Source: Nitrososphaerota archaeon
Lineage (GTDB): Archaea; Thermoproteota; Nitrososphaeria; Nitrososphaerales; Gagatemarchaeaceae
NCBI GenBank assembly: GCA_003135575.1
Contig: PLCG01000015.1
Coordinates: 14,309 to 33,354 of the forward strand
Direction of reading: 5' to 3'
DNA: 19,046 nucleotides
Translations under genes and position numbers: made by a program
Notes under the pieces: model-generated
Told to the model about the DNA's origin: nothing
Databases searched by the model: none
What the model saw: the letters and a program-made list of their open reading frames with translations, nothing else
Shown: piece after piece, positions 6,565 to 13,882 of the stretch
How positions within the stretch are numbered: the first letter of the stretch is position 1
Layout of the letters: every line of letters starts with the position of its first letter

Positions 6565-6773
6565 GGCAGGCGGGTGAGTGACCTCCACCCGATCCGCCCT
6601 ACAAATCCCGGTGTTGGAGGAGATGAGCGACAAGAGAAAGCTAGGCAGAAGAAGACCACGGCGAGCGGTTGGACTTGCGGTCGCTTCTGCTCTCAGGTCA
6701 TATCGCCCGGGACTGGAGGCCGTCTACGGCTAGTTTGGCGTGTAGCGGGCAGGTGTCCCGCCCAAATAACTGG
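6565..6773 (+). promoter_or_regulatory. Structured leader candidate upstream of queT-queC
   Basis: More than 200 nt without a convincing gene, holding three hairpins in order: GGCGGGTG pairing with CACCCGATCCGCC (6569-6597), GCCG/CGGC with a TCTA loop (6720-6731), and GCGGG/CCCGC with a 7-nt loop (6745-6761). A long leader is unusual beside the many leaderless genes here. A ligand-sensing or attenuating RNA is possible but not shown. An 89-codon plus frame (6535-6804) covers the same bases and has no recognisable family. Confidence 0.3.
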
Positions 6774-7355
6774 TTGGACATCCCCCCCCCCGTTCCGCCT
6801 CTAGAAACCCCGGGTCGGAGGAGAGAAGAGAACATCAACAACACCGAAAAGAAGACGACGCGCAGTCCAAGGAGGAGCGTCCTGATTTCCACCGCCGCAA
6901 TCTATGCGGCTATGTACGTCGTTCTGGCCTTGCTATTCAGCCCGATTAGCTACGGGGTAATCAATCTGCGAGTTGCAAACATCCTAATTGGTCTCGTGCC
7001 GATCATCGGATGGCCGGCTGTCCTTGGACAGACGTTGGGGGTCTTCATAGCGAATCAACCTGCCCTCGGCGACCCACTTGGCCCAATCGATTTGATCAAC
7101 GTCATCCCCTCGTTCCTGTTCTCGCTGCTGCTGTGGAAGCTGCGCAACAAGAGCGTCTTCCTGGGGTTGACCCTGTATTCCGTCGCACTGGGAGTCACCG
7201 TCAGCTACGCGCTGAATTACGCGTTCAAGTTGCCCTTGTCGGTGGGGATCCCTCAGGTGACCGTGGGGATTTTCATAGCGACCGCGATATTCGGCTATCT
7301 TCTCTACAAGGCCGTAAACCGGCTGGGCGTCCTGCAAAGGATGTTCCCCAACTGA
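6774..7355 (+). CDS. QueT-like ECF transporter substrate-binding subunit (deazapurine precursor uptake)
   Basis: An integral membrane protein with about five or six helices after a basic N-terminal segment (TEKKTTRSPRRS). The section starting VLISTAAIYAAMYVVLALLF, then the charged INLRVANILIGLVPI and LGDPLGPIDLINVIPSFLF, matches QueT-type S components, which bind queuosine precursors such as preQ1 or preQ0. The next gene, 33 bp downstream, is queC, which strongly supports this. No ECF ATPase genes are in the window; archaeal QueT proteins often rely on shared ones. The start is unclear: in-frame TTG codons lie at 6669 and 6774, no ATG or GTG precedes the first helix, and a GGAGGAG site at 6817-6823 lacks a suitable start after it. 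A C10 run at 6782-6791 sits at the critical place. Confidence 0.75.
   Translation: MDIPPPVPPLETPGRRREENINNTEKKTTRSPRRSVLISTAAIYAAMYVVLALLFSPISYGVINLRVANILIGLVPIIGWPAVLGQTLGVFIANQPALGDPLGPIDLINVIPSFLFSLLLWKLRNKSVFLGLTLYSVALGVTVSYALNYAFKLPLSVGIPQVTVGIFIATAIFGYLLYKAVNRLGVLQRMFPN
6782..6791 (+). repeat. Homopolymer of ten C
   Basis: With ten C the QueT frame begins only from TTG codons; with eleven it would join the upstream open frame that starts near 6535-6573. Slippage during replication or sequencing is plausible here. Confidence 0.9.
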
Positions 7356-7388
7356 TATGAACCCGAGTCTGAGGGGGATGCGAAGAAC

Positions 7389-8138
7389 TTGAGCGAAGAC
7401 AGGAGCGCGATCTGTTGCATCTCGGGCGGGGCAGACTCCGTGACCATGGCGTACTACGTGAAGAAGGTCATCAAGCCGGAGCACATGCTACTGATCTTCT
7501 GCAACTATAGGCAGAGGACCTACGCCTATGAGGAGTTCTGCATCAAGGAGATATCGAGACAGCTCAAGGCGCCGTTGAAGCTAATCGATATGCGGTGGCT
7601 CGGCGAGATTAGCACGTCCCTGCTCACGCATGCGGAGAAGGCAATTCCCGAGACCAAGAACGAGGACCTCTGGAACGCGGAGAAAGCGAGGGACAGGATC
7701 CTAAAGTGGTGGGACCCGTGCAGAAACGCGATACTCCTCCTTGTCGGGCTGGCTCATGCGGAGTCATTCTACATCTCGACTCGCGAGCGGTTCGATGTCT
7801 ACATCGGCATACGCAGGGAGACGCCTGTGGCGATGAAGGACAATACGCCAGAGTTTCTCGAGGAGATCAACAGGTTGGGTGAACAGGCCACCCATCACGG
7901 TGGGTACAAGCTGCTCGCTCCGCTGATCACCTATGACAAGGACAAGGTGGTGAAGCTCGGACAAGAACTGAAGGTCCCGTGGATTTACACCTACAGCTGC
8001 TATGCGGGCTATGGTTTCAAGACGGTGGGCGGCAAGAAGCTTCCGGTCCATTGCGGAACCTGCTCAAATTGCAAACGGAGAAAGCTCGCATTCGCTGATA
8101 GCGGCGTAAGGGACCCCTCAATCTACGCGAAATCCTAG
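7389..8138 (+). CDS. queC: 7-cyano-7-deazaguanine (preQ0) synthase QueC
   Basis: 249 residues. QueC uses ATP and ammonia to turn 7-carboxy-7-deazaguanine into preQ0; in archaea preQ0 is inserted at position 15 of tRNA and becomes archaeosine. The N-type ATP-pyrophosphatase loop is SGGADS at 12-17. The zinc site is C-terminal: Cys204, then CGTCSNCKRR with Cys222, Cys225 and Cys228. Length is close to bacterial QueC (~230), with an insert in the middle containing DPCRNAILLLVGLAHAE. The TTG start at 7389 is preceded by a purine-rich site (GAGGGGGATG) 9 bases upstream. It is the second gene after the QueT-like transporter; import and synthesis genes for the same precursor are therefore side by side. 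QueD, QueE, TGT and ArcS are not in the window. Confidence 0.9.
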   Translation: MSEDRSAICCISGGADSVTMAYYVKKVIKPEHMLLIFCNYRQRTYAYEEFCIKEISRQLKAPLKLIDMRWLGEISTSLLTHAEKAIPETKNEDLWNAEKARDRILKWWDPCRNAILLLVGLAHAESFYISTRERFDVYIGIRRETPVAMKDNTPEFLEEINRLGEQATHHGGYKLLAPLITYDKDKVVKLGQELKVPWIYTYSCYAGYGFKTVGGKKLPVHCGTCSNCKRRKLAFADSGVRDPSIYAKS

Positions 8139-8206
8139 CTGCGTCTCTTCCAAGACAGACGTTGCTGACGCCTCTACTCCGGTAGGTGAAACGCCGCCAC
8201 ATTCAA

Positions 8207-8215
8207 GCTAAATAC
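8207..8215 (+). promoter_or_regulatory. TATA box of valS
   Basis: GCTAAATAC; centre ~19 bp before GTG 8230 and ~28 bp before GTG 8239, so the shorter start is the better leaderless fit. Confidence 0.55.
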
Positions 8216-8229
8216 CCTCTAGGTGCGGA

Positions 8230-10647
8230 GTGAAGCAAGTGGAGAACCAGGGGGAGCAACAGCGGGCGACAGCTCCCGTGAACGCAGCCCCGCCTAACAA
8301 ACTAGAATCTACTAGCTGGAACCCCCTCCTCGAGGAAGAGGTCAGAAGGATATGGGGAATTGAAGATAATTTTAAATTTAGACCAAATACCGACAAAAAA
8401 CGGAATTTTGTGATGGACACGCCTCCTCCGTACCCTTCGGGGAAGCCGTGGCACCCGGGCGCGCTGACGCAGTATGCGCAGATAGACATGGTCGCGAGGT
8501 CGGCGAGGATGCGCGGGTATAACGTCCTCTATCCCGTCGGAATCGACCGGAACGGGCTCCCTGTGGAGATAGCGACGGAGAGGAAGTACAGGATTCAGAT
8601 GAGGAAGACCCCCAGGGAGGAGTTCATCGGGCTCTGCAAACACGCCCTCGACGACATCGAGCAATACATGGTCGACCTCATGAAGAAGCTGGGGATATCC
8701 GGGGACTTCAAGGAAAAGTACCGGACGGACTCGGAGGAGTACAGGACGCTCACCCAGTGGTCATTCATAGAGCTGTGGCACAAGGGGCTCATCCACATCG
8801 CGACCAGGCCCAACAACTACTGCACCGACTGCGGGACCACTATCGCCGATGCCGAGATCGAGTACGAGGATCTTCCCGCTTACCTCGTGACCAACAAGTT
8901 CACGGTAAAGGAGACAGGTCAGGAGATCCAAGTCACCACCACAAGGCCCGAGCTGCTTGCCGCGTGCCAGTTGGTCGTTGTGAACCCGGGCGACGAGCGC
9001 TACAAGAAAATCGCCGGGAAGACCGCCGTGGTACCCATCTACGGCAAAGAGGTCCCGATAAAGACGCACAAGAGCGTCGACATGACTTTCGGTACGGGAG
9101 TCCTGATGGTCTGCAGCTACGGCGACTACAACGACGTCCAGCTCTTCAGGCAGTTCAGCCTCCCAGAGATCCAGGCGATCGACATGGAGGGAAAGATGAC
9201 CGCGGTGACGGGCAAGTACCTCGGGATGGCGGTGAAGGACGCGCGCTCCCAGATAATCCAAGACCTGCAGGACGCCAAGATAGCGGTCAAGGTCGAGCAG
9301 GTGCAGCACCGCACGCCGCTGTGCGAGCGGAGCCACACGCCCATCGAGATAGTACCGATGGAGGAGTTCTACCTGAAGCAGCTCCAGTTCGCCCCGACCC
9401 TGAAGAAGTTGGCGAAGCAAATCGAGTTCCACCCGGAGATGCACAGGCAGATACTGATTGACTGGATCGACTCTCTTACCACGGACTATCCAATCTCGCG
9501 GAGAAGATACTACGCGACGGAGATCCCGATTTGGTATTGCACGAAGTGCGGGACGCCGCACCTCCCAAAGGCAGGGAAGTACTACAGGCCCTGGAAGGAC
9601 CCCGCCCCGTTCAGGAAGTGCTCAAAGTGCGCGAACACGAAGTTCATCGGGGAGACACGCACGTTTGACACCTGGATGGACTCTAGCATCTCGGCGCTCT
9701 ACATCACCAAGATTACGGGGAACCAGAAGTTCCACAGGGCGACCTATCCGACGACCCTAAGGCTCCAAGGAAAGGACATAGTGCGGAGCTGGCTGTATTA
9801 CTCGCTCCTGCGGTGCTACCTGCTGACGGGGAAGGCCCCCTTCAAGGAGGCCTGGGTCGGAGGTCTCGGACAGGACGCGCAGGGGAGAGCGATGCGCAAG
9901 AGCATGGGCAACTTCATGGACCCAGAGCCGCTCCTGCAAAAGTACGGCACCGACACGTTCCGGTTCTGGGGCGCCGCGGAAGCGAACCTCGGCTACGATT
10001 TCAGGCTCTCGGAGGACAGGGTAGCCGGCGCGGGCAAGTTCCTCACGAAGGTCTGGAACACAGCCCGCTTCATCGCATCGTTCCCCGAGCCCAAGAGCGC
10101 GAAGCTGATGCCCGCCGACGTCTGGATCCTCGCGGAGCTGAACCAGCTCATAGAGGACTGCCTCGCCGGATATGAGGAGGGCAACGGGTATGTCCCGGCG
10201 ACGAAGATAAGAGAGTTCGTCTGGAACGTCTTCGCTGCGCACTACATCGAGATGGTGAAGGGGCGCGCATACGGGGATAATGTCCCAAATGAGGAGAAAG
10301 AGGCCGCGTGGTTCACCTTGCACCGTGTCATGAAGTGCATCCTGCTTCTCACAGCCCCGATCACGCCCCACATGACCGATCACATCTGGAGGAGGGTCTA
10401 CGGGCAGCGCAGCATACATCTGGAAAGGTTCCCGACCGCGGACAAGAACAAGGTCGCCAAGGGCGTGGGCGCGGCGATAATCAAGTTCGACGAGACTATT
10501 TGGAAGTCCAAGAGGGACCGAGGCGTGAGCCTCAGGGAGCCCGTCGAAGTGAAGGTCCCACTAAAATTGAAGCCGTACGTCGCCGACCTTTCTAGGATGC
10601 ACCACATCCAGAAGCGGCAAAGGGTGGCCCCCGCCGCGAACGCCTGA
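8230..10647 (+). CDS. valS: Valyl-tRNA synthetase (class Ia)
   Basis: 805 residues, the normal archaeal ValRS length. It charges tRNA-Val with valine in the cytoplasm. The first signature is DTPPPYPSGKPWHPGA, in which HPGA (75-78) stands for HIGH, followed by YAQIDMVARSARMRGYNVLY and PVGIDRNGLPVE, characteristic of ValRS and distinct from LeuRS and IleRS. The CP1 editing domain follows, with two zinc-type cysteine pairs (YCTDCGTT, and WYCTKCG with KCSKC). DWIDSLTTDYPISRRRYYAT and TWMDSS are also typical. The KMSKS site is AMRKS at 554-558, a known type of deviation. The last ~180 residues form the anticodon-binding domain. Starts are GTG at 8230 or 8239; the TATA box favours 8239. Single-gene transcript, convergent with the aldo/keto reductase gene (2-bp gap). 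Confidence 0.93.
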   Translation: MKQVENQGEQQRATAPVNAAPPNKLESTSWNPLLEEEVRRIWGIEDNFKFRPNTDKKRNFVMDTPPPYPSGKPWHPGALTQYAQIDMVARSARMRGYNVLYPVGIDRNGLPVEIATERKYRIQMRKTPREEFIGLCKHALDDIEQYMVDLMKKLGISGDFKEKYRTDSEEYRTLTQWSFIELWHKGLIHIATRPNNYCTDCGTTIADAEIEYEDLPAYLVTNKFTVKETGQEIQVTTTRPELLAACQLVVVNPGDERYKKIAGKTAVVPIYGKEVPIKTHKSVDMTFGTGVLMVCSYGDYNDVQLFRQFSLPEIQAIDMEGKMTAVTGKYLGMAVKDARSQIIQDLQDAKIAVKVEQVQHRTPLCERSHTPIEIVPMEEFYLKQLQFAPTLKKLAKQIEFHPEMHRQILIDWIDSLTTDYPISRRRYYATEIPIWYCTKCGTPHLPKAGKYYRPWKDPAPFRKCSKCANTKFIGETRTFDTWMDSSISALYITKITGNQKFHRATYPTTLRLQGKDIVRSWLYYSLLRCYLLTGKAPFKEAWVGGLGQDAQGRAMRKSMGNFMDPEPLLQKYGTDTFRFWGAAEANLGYDFRLSEDRVAGAGKFLTKVWNTARFIASFPEPKSAKLMPADVWILAELNQLIEDCLAGYEEGNGYVPATKIREFVWNVFAAHYIEMVKGRAYGDNVPNEEKEAAWFTLHRVMKCILLLTAPITPHMTDHIWRRVYGQRSIHLERFPTADKNKVAKGVGAAIIKFDETIWKSKRDRGVSLREPVEVKVPLKLKPYVADLSRMHHIQKRQRVAPAANA

Positions 10648-10649
10648 AT

Positions 10650-11459
10650 CTACTCGAACTTCCGAGATATCGCTCGATAGTCGTCGCCCGAGATCCGCGC
10701 TCGGATTGCCGTTGCATTCTCCTCGACGTGCTTGGGGTTGGATGCCTTCGGTATCGCGACCACGGCGTCCCGGTAGGTGACCCAGTTCAACATAATCTGG
10801 GCAGGTGTCATGCCGTACTTGTCGAGGATAGCCTGAGGGATCTTTGCCTGGGAAATCCTCCCGCTGTCAAGCGGCTGGTATGCAATGATAGTGAGCTTCT
10901 CCTTCTCGCAGAAGGGGAGCAGCTCCGACTCAATCGAGCGGTGCGTCAGGCTATACCTAACCTGGTTCGAGACTATCTCAGACCTCGGAAGGGCCTCCCG
11001 CGCTTCCAGGGTCTGGGCGACGGAGAAGTTGCTCACGCCTACGTAGCGTATCTTGCCGCGCGACACGAGTTCCTCCATGGCTCTCATGGTCTCCTTGATT
11101 GGGACCTTGCTGCTGGGCCAGTGCAACTGGTAGAGGTCGATGTGCTCGACCCCCAGCCGCTTTATGCTGCTCTCGCACGCGTTCAGGACATCGTCATATC
11201 CAAAGTGGTGTGCCGACACCTTCGACGCGATGAAGACCTCGTCCCTGATGTCCTTGACGGCATCCCCCACTAGCTTCTCGGCGTTGCCATAGCCGTAGAT
11301 TTCCGCGGTGTCTATCAGCGACATCCCGAGCTCGATTCCCTTGCGAATGGCTTGGATCTCAAGGGTGCGCCCCTCGTTCTGGACGTCTCCCACCTCCCAT
11401 GTCCCCATGCCGATGACGGGTATCTTCTCTCCTGACCTTCCGAGTTGGCGCTTGTCCAA
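10650..11459 (-). CDS. Aldo/keto reductase
   Basis: 269 residues, a TIM-barrel NAD(P)H-dependent carbonyl reductase. The catalytic tetrad is complete: Asp50 and Tyr55 (IDTAEIYGYG), Lys80 (IASKV), His113 (QLHWPS). The start KRQLGRSGEKIPVIGMGTW is the classic first strand, and AIPKASNPKHVEEN near the C-terminus is the cofactor-phosphate region. Length is somewhat short (family ~280-320). The archaeal and bacterial members of this subgroup reduce sugars or keto acids, so the substrate is not defined. Start is TTG at 11459, chosen because it begins just before the conserved first strand and no other start is nearby. ACATAATACC (~11492-11501) may be the TATA element. Divergent from the nucleotidyltransferase-like gene. 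Confidence 0.9.
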   Translation of the reverse strand: MDKRQLGRSGEKIPVIGMGTWEVGDVQNEGRTLEIQAIRKGIELGMSLIDTAEIYGYGNAEKLVGDAVKDIRDEVFIASKVSAHHFGYDDVLNACESSIKRLGVEHIDLYQLHWPSSKVPIKETMRAMEELVSRGKIRYVGVSNFSVAQTLEAREALPRSEIVSNQVRYSLTHRSIESELLPFCEKEKLTIIAYQPLDSGRISQAKIPQAILDKYGMTPAQIMLNWVTYRDAVVAIPKASNPKHVEENATAIRARISGDDYRAISRKFE

Positions 11460-11522
11460 ATAGTGATGCCGAGCAAGCGCGGAAAGTCCCGCCGGTATTA
11501 TGTGTGAGCTAGACAGGGAAAG

Positions 11523-11531
11523 CTTAAAGGA
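11523..11531 (+). promoter_or_regulatory. TATA box of the nucleotidyltransferase-like gene
   Basis: CTTAAAGGA, centre ~28 bp before GTG 11555. This favours the GTG over the TTG at 11534. Confidence 0.5.
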
Positions 11532-11554
11532 AATTGACCCGAATTTCGGCGATT

Positions 11555-12349
11555 GTGGAGACTCCGCGGGCTGATTCGGTAGAGGAAGCGATTCGAGTCC
11601 TTGAGCACGCAGGGGGCAAAGGGGTTGTCTTGCGTCTGCTTGGCGGGGTGGCGTTCTACATCCGCTGCCCCTCGGCGCGTGGCGGCAAACTCGCGAGAAG
11701 CTACGGTGACATCGATTTTATCGGACACGCGCGCCAGTCGCCAGAGATCAAGCGTCTCTTCGGCGAGCTCGGCTACCTCCCAAGGGAGAGGTTCAACGCT
11801 ATGCATGGCGACCGGAGGCTCGTCTTCACCGATTCTGCACGACAAAGGCGTGTCGACGTGTTCCTCGATGTCTTTCAGATGTGCCACAGGTTCGACCTGA
11901 AGGAGAGGATGGAGATTGACCGCGAGACCATCCCTCTGGCCGACCTCCTCGCGACGAAGCTGCAGATAGTTCAGACCAACGAGAAGGATGTTGGAGACGC
12001 AATCTGTCTCCTAGCGGACCACGAGGTGGGCGGCACCGACCTTCGGGACAGCATCAACGGAGAGTACCTGGCGAGACTCTGCAGTGAAGACTGGGGCATG
12101 TACAAGACCTTCACCATAAATTTGGCGGGGTTAGCAATATTGGCCGAGTTGATTGAGAAATGGGACTTGGACGAACCTGAGAGAGACCTCGTCATGAAGA
12201 GGATTGTGCAGTTGACCACGGCCATCGAGAGAGCCCCGAAGAGCATAGCTTGGAAGGTGCGGGCTGCCATCGGGGAGAGGGTAAGATGGTATGAGCTCCC
12301 AGAGGAAGACGTTGGCCTCGTCGAGCAGGTTCAGGCAAAAGAGAGTTGA
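11555..12349 (+). CDS. Nucleotidyltransferase-fold protein (Pol-beta-like, AbiEii-like)
   Basis: 264 residues. The nucleotidyltransferase signature is present: LLGGVAFYIR (Gly30, Gly31), then SYGDIDFIG with Asp52 and Asp54, and a third acidic residue in RRVDVFLDVF (Asp101). The middle has DLLATKLQIVQTNEKDVGDA, similar to the conserved helix after the active site in AbiEii-type proteins. The family covers toxins that modify tRNA or proteins and many chromosomal proteins of unknown role; no antitoxin gene is next to it, so a toxin role is doubtful. The frame extends to TTG at 11534, but the TATA box spacing supports GTG 11555. The phosphoesterase follows 43 bp downstream, possibly co-transcribed. 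Confidence 0.72.
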   Translation: METPRADSVEEAIRVLEHAGGKGVVLRLLGGVAFYIRCPSARGGKLARSYGDIDFIGHARQSPEIKRLFGELGYLPRERFNAMHGDRRLVFTDSARQRRVDVFLDVFQMCHRFDLKERMEIDRETIPLADLLATKLQIVQTNEKDVGDAICLLADHEVGGTDLRDSINGEYLARLCSEDWGMYKTFTINLAGLAILAELIEKWDLDEPERDLVMKRIVQLTTAIERAPKSIAWKVRAAIGERVRWYELPEEDVGLVEQVQAKES

Positions 12350-12392
12350 ACGCGGGGACAGGCCTCCCCCTTCAATGGGAGATTGAGCGAGA

Positions 12393-13343
12393 GTGAGGAC
12401 GAAAGTCTTCTTCGTCAGCGACGTGCACGGCTCAGACCGCTGCTTCAGAAAGTTCGTCAACGCAGGAAAATTCTATGGCGCGGACGTCTTGATTTTGGGC
12501 GGTGACGTCACCGGAAAAACGATCGTCCCCTTGGTGAAGATGGCCGACGGGGCAGTGAAGGCAAGAGAGGGAAGCACAGACCGATTGCTCAGGACCACGT
12601 CTGAGATTGAGGGAATGAGGAAAAGCGTCAGCGATGCTGGCAACTATCCGTATGTCTCCGACCCCAAGGAATTTGAGGAGTTGGAGGCCAAGCCGGAACT
12701 TGTCGTCGGGCTCTTCAAGAGACTCATGATCGAAAGGCTTCGATCGTGGATCCAACTCGCGGACGAGAGGCTTGCTGGGACAGGGATCAATTGCTACATC
12801 TCTCCGGGAAACGACGATTTCTTAGAAATCGACGACGTGTTGAGCTCGGGAAAGCACGTGACCAACCCCGAAGGGAAGGTCGTCGAGATAGACGGACAGC
12901 ACGAGATGATCACGCTCGGATACACCAATCGCACCCCCTGGAACAGCCCCAGGGAAGTGGACGAGGATGTCCTGCAGCAGAAGATCGACCAGATAGCGAG
13001 CGAGGTCAAGAAGATGGAAATGGCGATTTTCAACCTGCACGTCCCCCCAATCGATACACCCATAGACCAGGCGCCCAAACTGGACGAGAGCCTGAAACCC
13101 ATCGTCTCGGGAGGCGATCCCGTGATGGTCTCAGCGGGAAGCGCAGCCGTGCGGAGGAGCATCGAGAAGTATCAGCCCCTTGTCGGGCTGCACGGGCACA
13201 TCCACGAGTCGCGGGGCATGGTGAAGATAGGGAGGACGATGTGCTTCAATCCAGGAAGCGAATACAACGCGGGGGTCCTGAAGGGCATCCTTTGCGAGGT
13301 CGATGACGATTCTGTTCGGTCCTATCTGCTCACTTCTGGCTGA
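12393..13343 (+). CDS. Calcineurin-like metallophosphoesterase
   Basis: 316 residues with the five motifs of the two-metal phosphoesterase fold: SDVHGS (Asp10, His12), LGGDVTG (Asp38), SPGNDDF in place of GNHD (Asn140, Asp141), FNLHVPP (His216) and GLHGHIHES (His269, His271). These enzymes hydrolyse phosphomonoesters or diesters with Mn or Fe. The insert of ~90 residues between the second and third motifs is larger than in small MJ0936-type enzymes. GNDD instead of GNHD removes the proton-donor-like His; this occurs in some archaeal subgroups but may alter substrate choice. Start is GTG at 12393, after GGGAGA about 11 bases upstream. Likely co-transcribed with the nucleotidyltransferase-like gene. 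Confidence 0.88.
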   Translation: MRTKVFFVSDVHGSDRCFRKFVNAGKFYGADVLILGGDVTGKTIVPLVKMADGAVKAREGSTDRLLRTTSEIEGMRKSVSDAGNYPYVSDPKEFEELEAKPELVVGLFKRLMIERLRSWIQLADERLAGTGINCYISPGNDDFLEIDDVLSSGKHVTNPEGKVVEIDGQHEMITLGYTNRTPWNSPREVDEDVLQQKIDQIASEVKKMEMAIFNLHVPPIDTPIDQAPKLDESLKPIVSGGDPVMVSAGSAAVRRSIEKYQPLVGLHGHIHESRGMVKIGRTMCFNPGSEYNAGVLKGILCEVDDDSVRSYLLTSG

Positions 13344-13371
13344 GAACTAGGCGCGTCGGGTAAACAAAGGA

Positions 13372-13379
13372 GATAAACC
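13372..13379 (+). promoter_or_regulatory. TATA box of tRNA-Thr(TGT)
   Basis: GATAAACC centred ~27 bp before tRNA base 1. Confidence 0.5.
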
Positions 13380-13402
13380 GACGCCGTGGGAGGGAAACTC
13401 AC

Positions 13403-13476
13403 GCCACGGTAGCTCAGCCTGGTAGAGCAGCTGCCTTGTAAGCAGCAGGTCGAGGGATCAAATCCCTCCCGTGGCT
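13403..13476 (+). tRNA. tRNA-Thr (anticodon TGT), no intron
   Basis: 74 nt, full cloverleaf by hand: acceptor GCCACGG/CCGTGGC, D-stem GCTC/GAGC, anticodon stem GCTGC/GCAGC with loop CTTGTAA (anticodon TGT), variable loop AGGTC, T-stem GAGGG/CCCTC with loop ATCAAAT, discriminator T. No CCA is encoded. The A at position 54 of the T-loop is not the usual T. The facing SWIM gene ends one base past the tRNA. Confidence 0.95.
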
Positions 13477-13477
13477 C

Positions 13478-13882
13478 TCACTTCTTCAAATCTCGTGACT
13501 TTAGCACGTCGGATGCGAGGAGCCCCATGAAGGTGTCGTATTCCTCATCGTCAAAGCGAACCTCCTGGACCAAACTGGACTCGTCCGCGATTTTGTAGCT
13601 CAAGATGTGGTAGCAATACTTCACCTTCGCGCCAAGGACGCCGTAGAAGTAGGACTCGCAGGAGCAGAACGGCTTCTCCGGGTCTATGAACTCGTCGGCG
13701 TTGCTTCCGACGACCGTGTAGATGGACCTCCCGCTCGGAAGAAACAAGTGTCTCTTGACGCAGCCCCCGAACGCGGCTTCTATCGCCTTCTTGAACTGGC
13801 CCTGGTCATTGGAATATTGTGCGAACCGCGAAGCGAGTTGCTCCTTGGATTCTATGGTCTTTGGCATCGTGTTCGCGCTCAA
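13478..13882 (-). CDS. SWIM zinc-finger protein coupled to Dpo4
   Basis: 134 residues. A SWIM motif CxCx14CxH is present: Cys73, Cys75, Cys90, His92 (PFCSCESYFYG, then KVKYCYHILSYKIA). SWIM fingers bind DNA or proteins and occur in eukaryotic Shu2/SWS1 recombination factors and in archaeal stand-alone proteins. The part before the finger (HLFLPSGRSIYTVVGSNADEF) is the usual beta strand section. Start TTG at 13882 overlaps the TGA of the polymerase gene in a TTGA tetranucleotide; ATG at 13867 is an alternative. Coupling to a Y-family polymerase suggests a role in damage tolerance or recombination, which is inference. The stop codon is one base from the 3' end of tRNA-Thr on the other strand. 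Confidence 0.85.
   Translation of the reverse strand: MSANTMPKTIESKEQLASRFAQYSNDQGQFKKAIEAAFGGCVKRHLFLPSGRSIYTVVGSNADEFIDPEKPFCSCESYFYGVLGAKVKYCYHILSYKIADESSLVQEVRFDDEEYDTFMGLLASDVLKSRDLKK

Noticed and set aside
8230..10647. Leucyl- or isoleucyl-tRNA synthetase
   Set aside because: Length and signatures (PVGIDRNGLPVE, TWMDSS, DWIDSLTTDYPISRRRYY) fit archaeal ValRS.
11555..12349. Type IV toxin-antitoxin module
   Set aside because: The nucleotidyltransferase fold resembles AbiEii, but no antitoxin-like gene is adjacent; the neighbours are a phosphoesterase and a divergent reductase.
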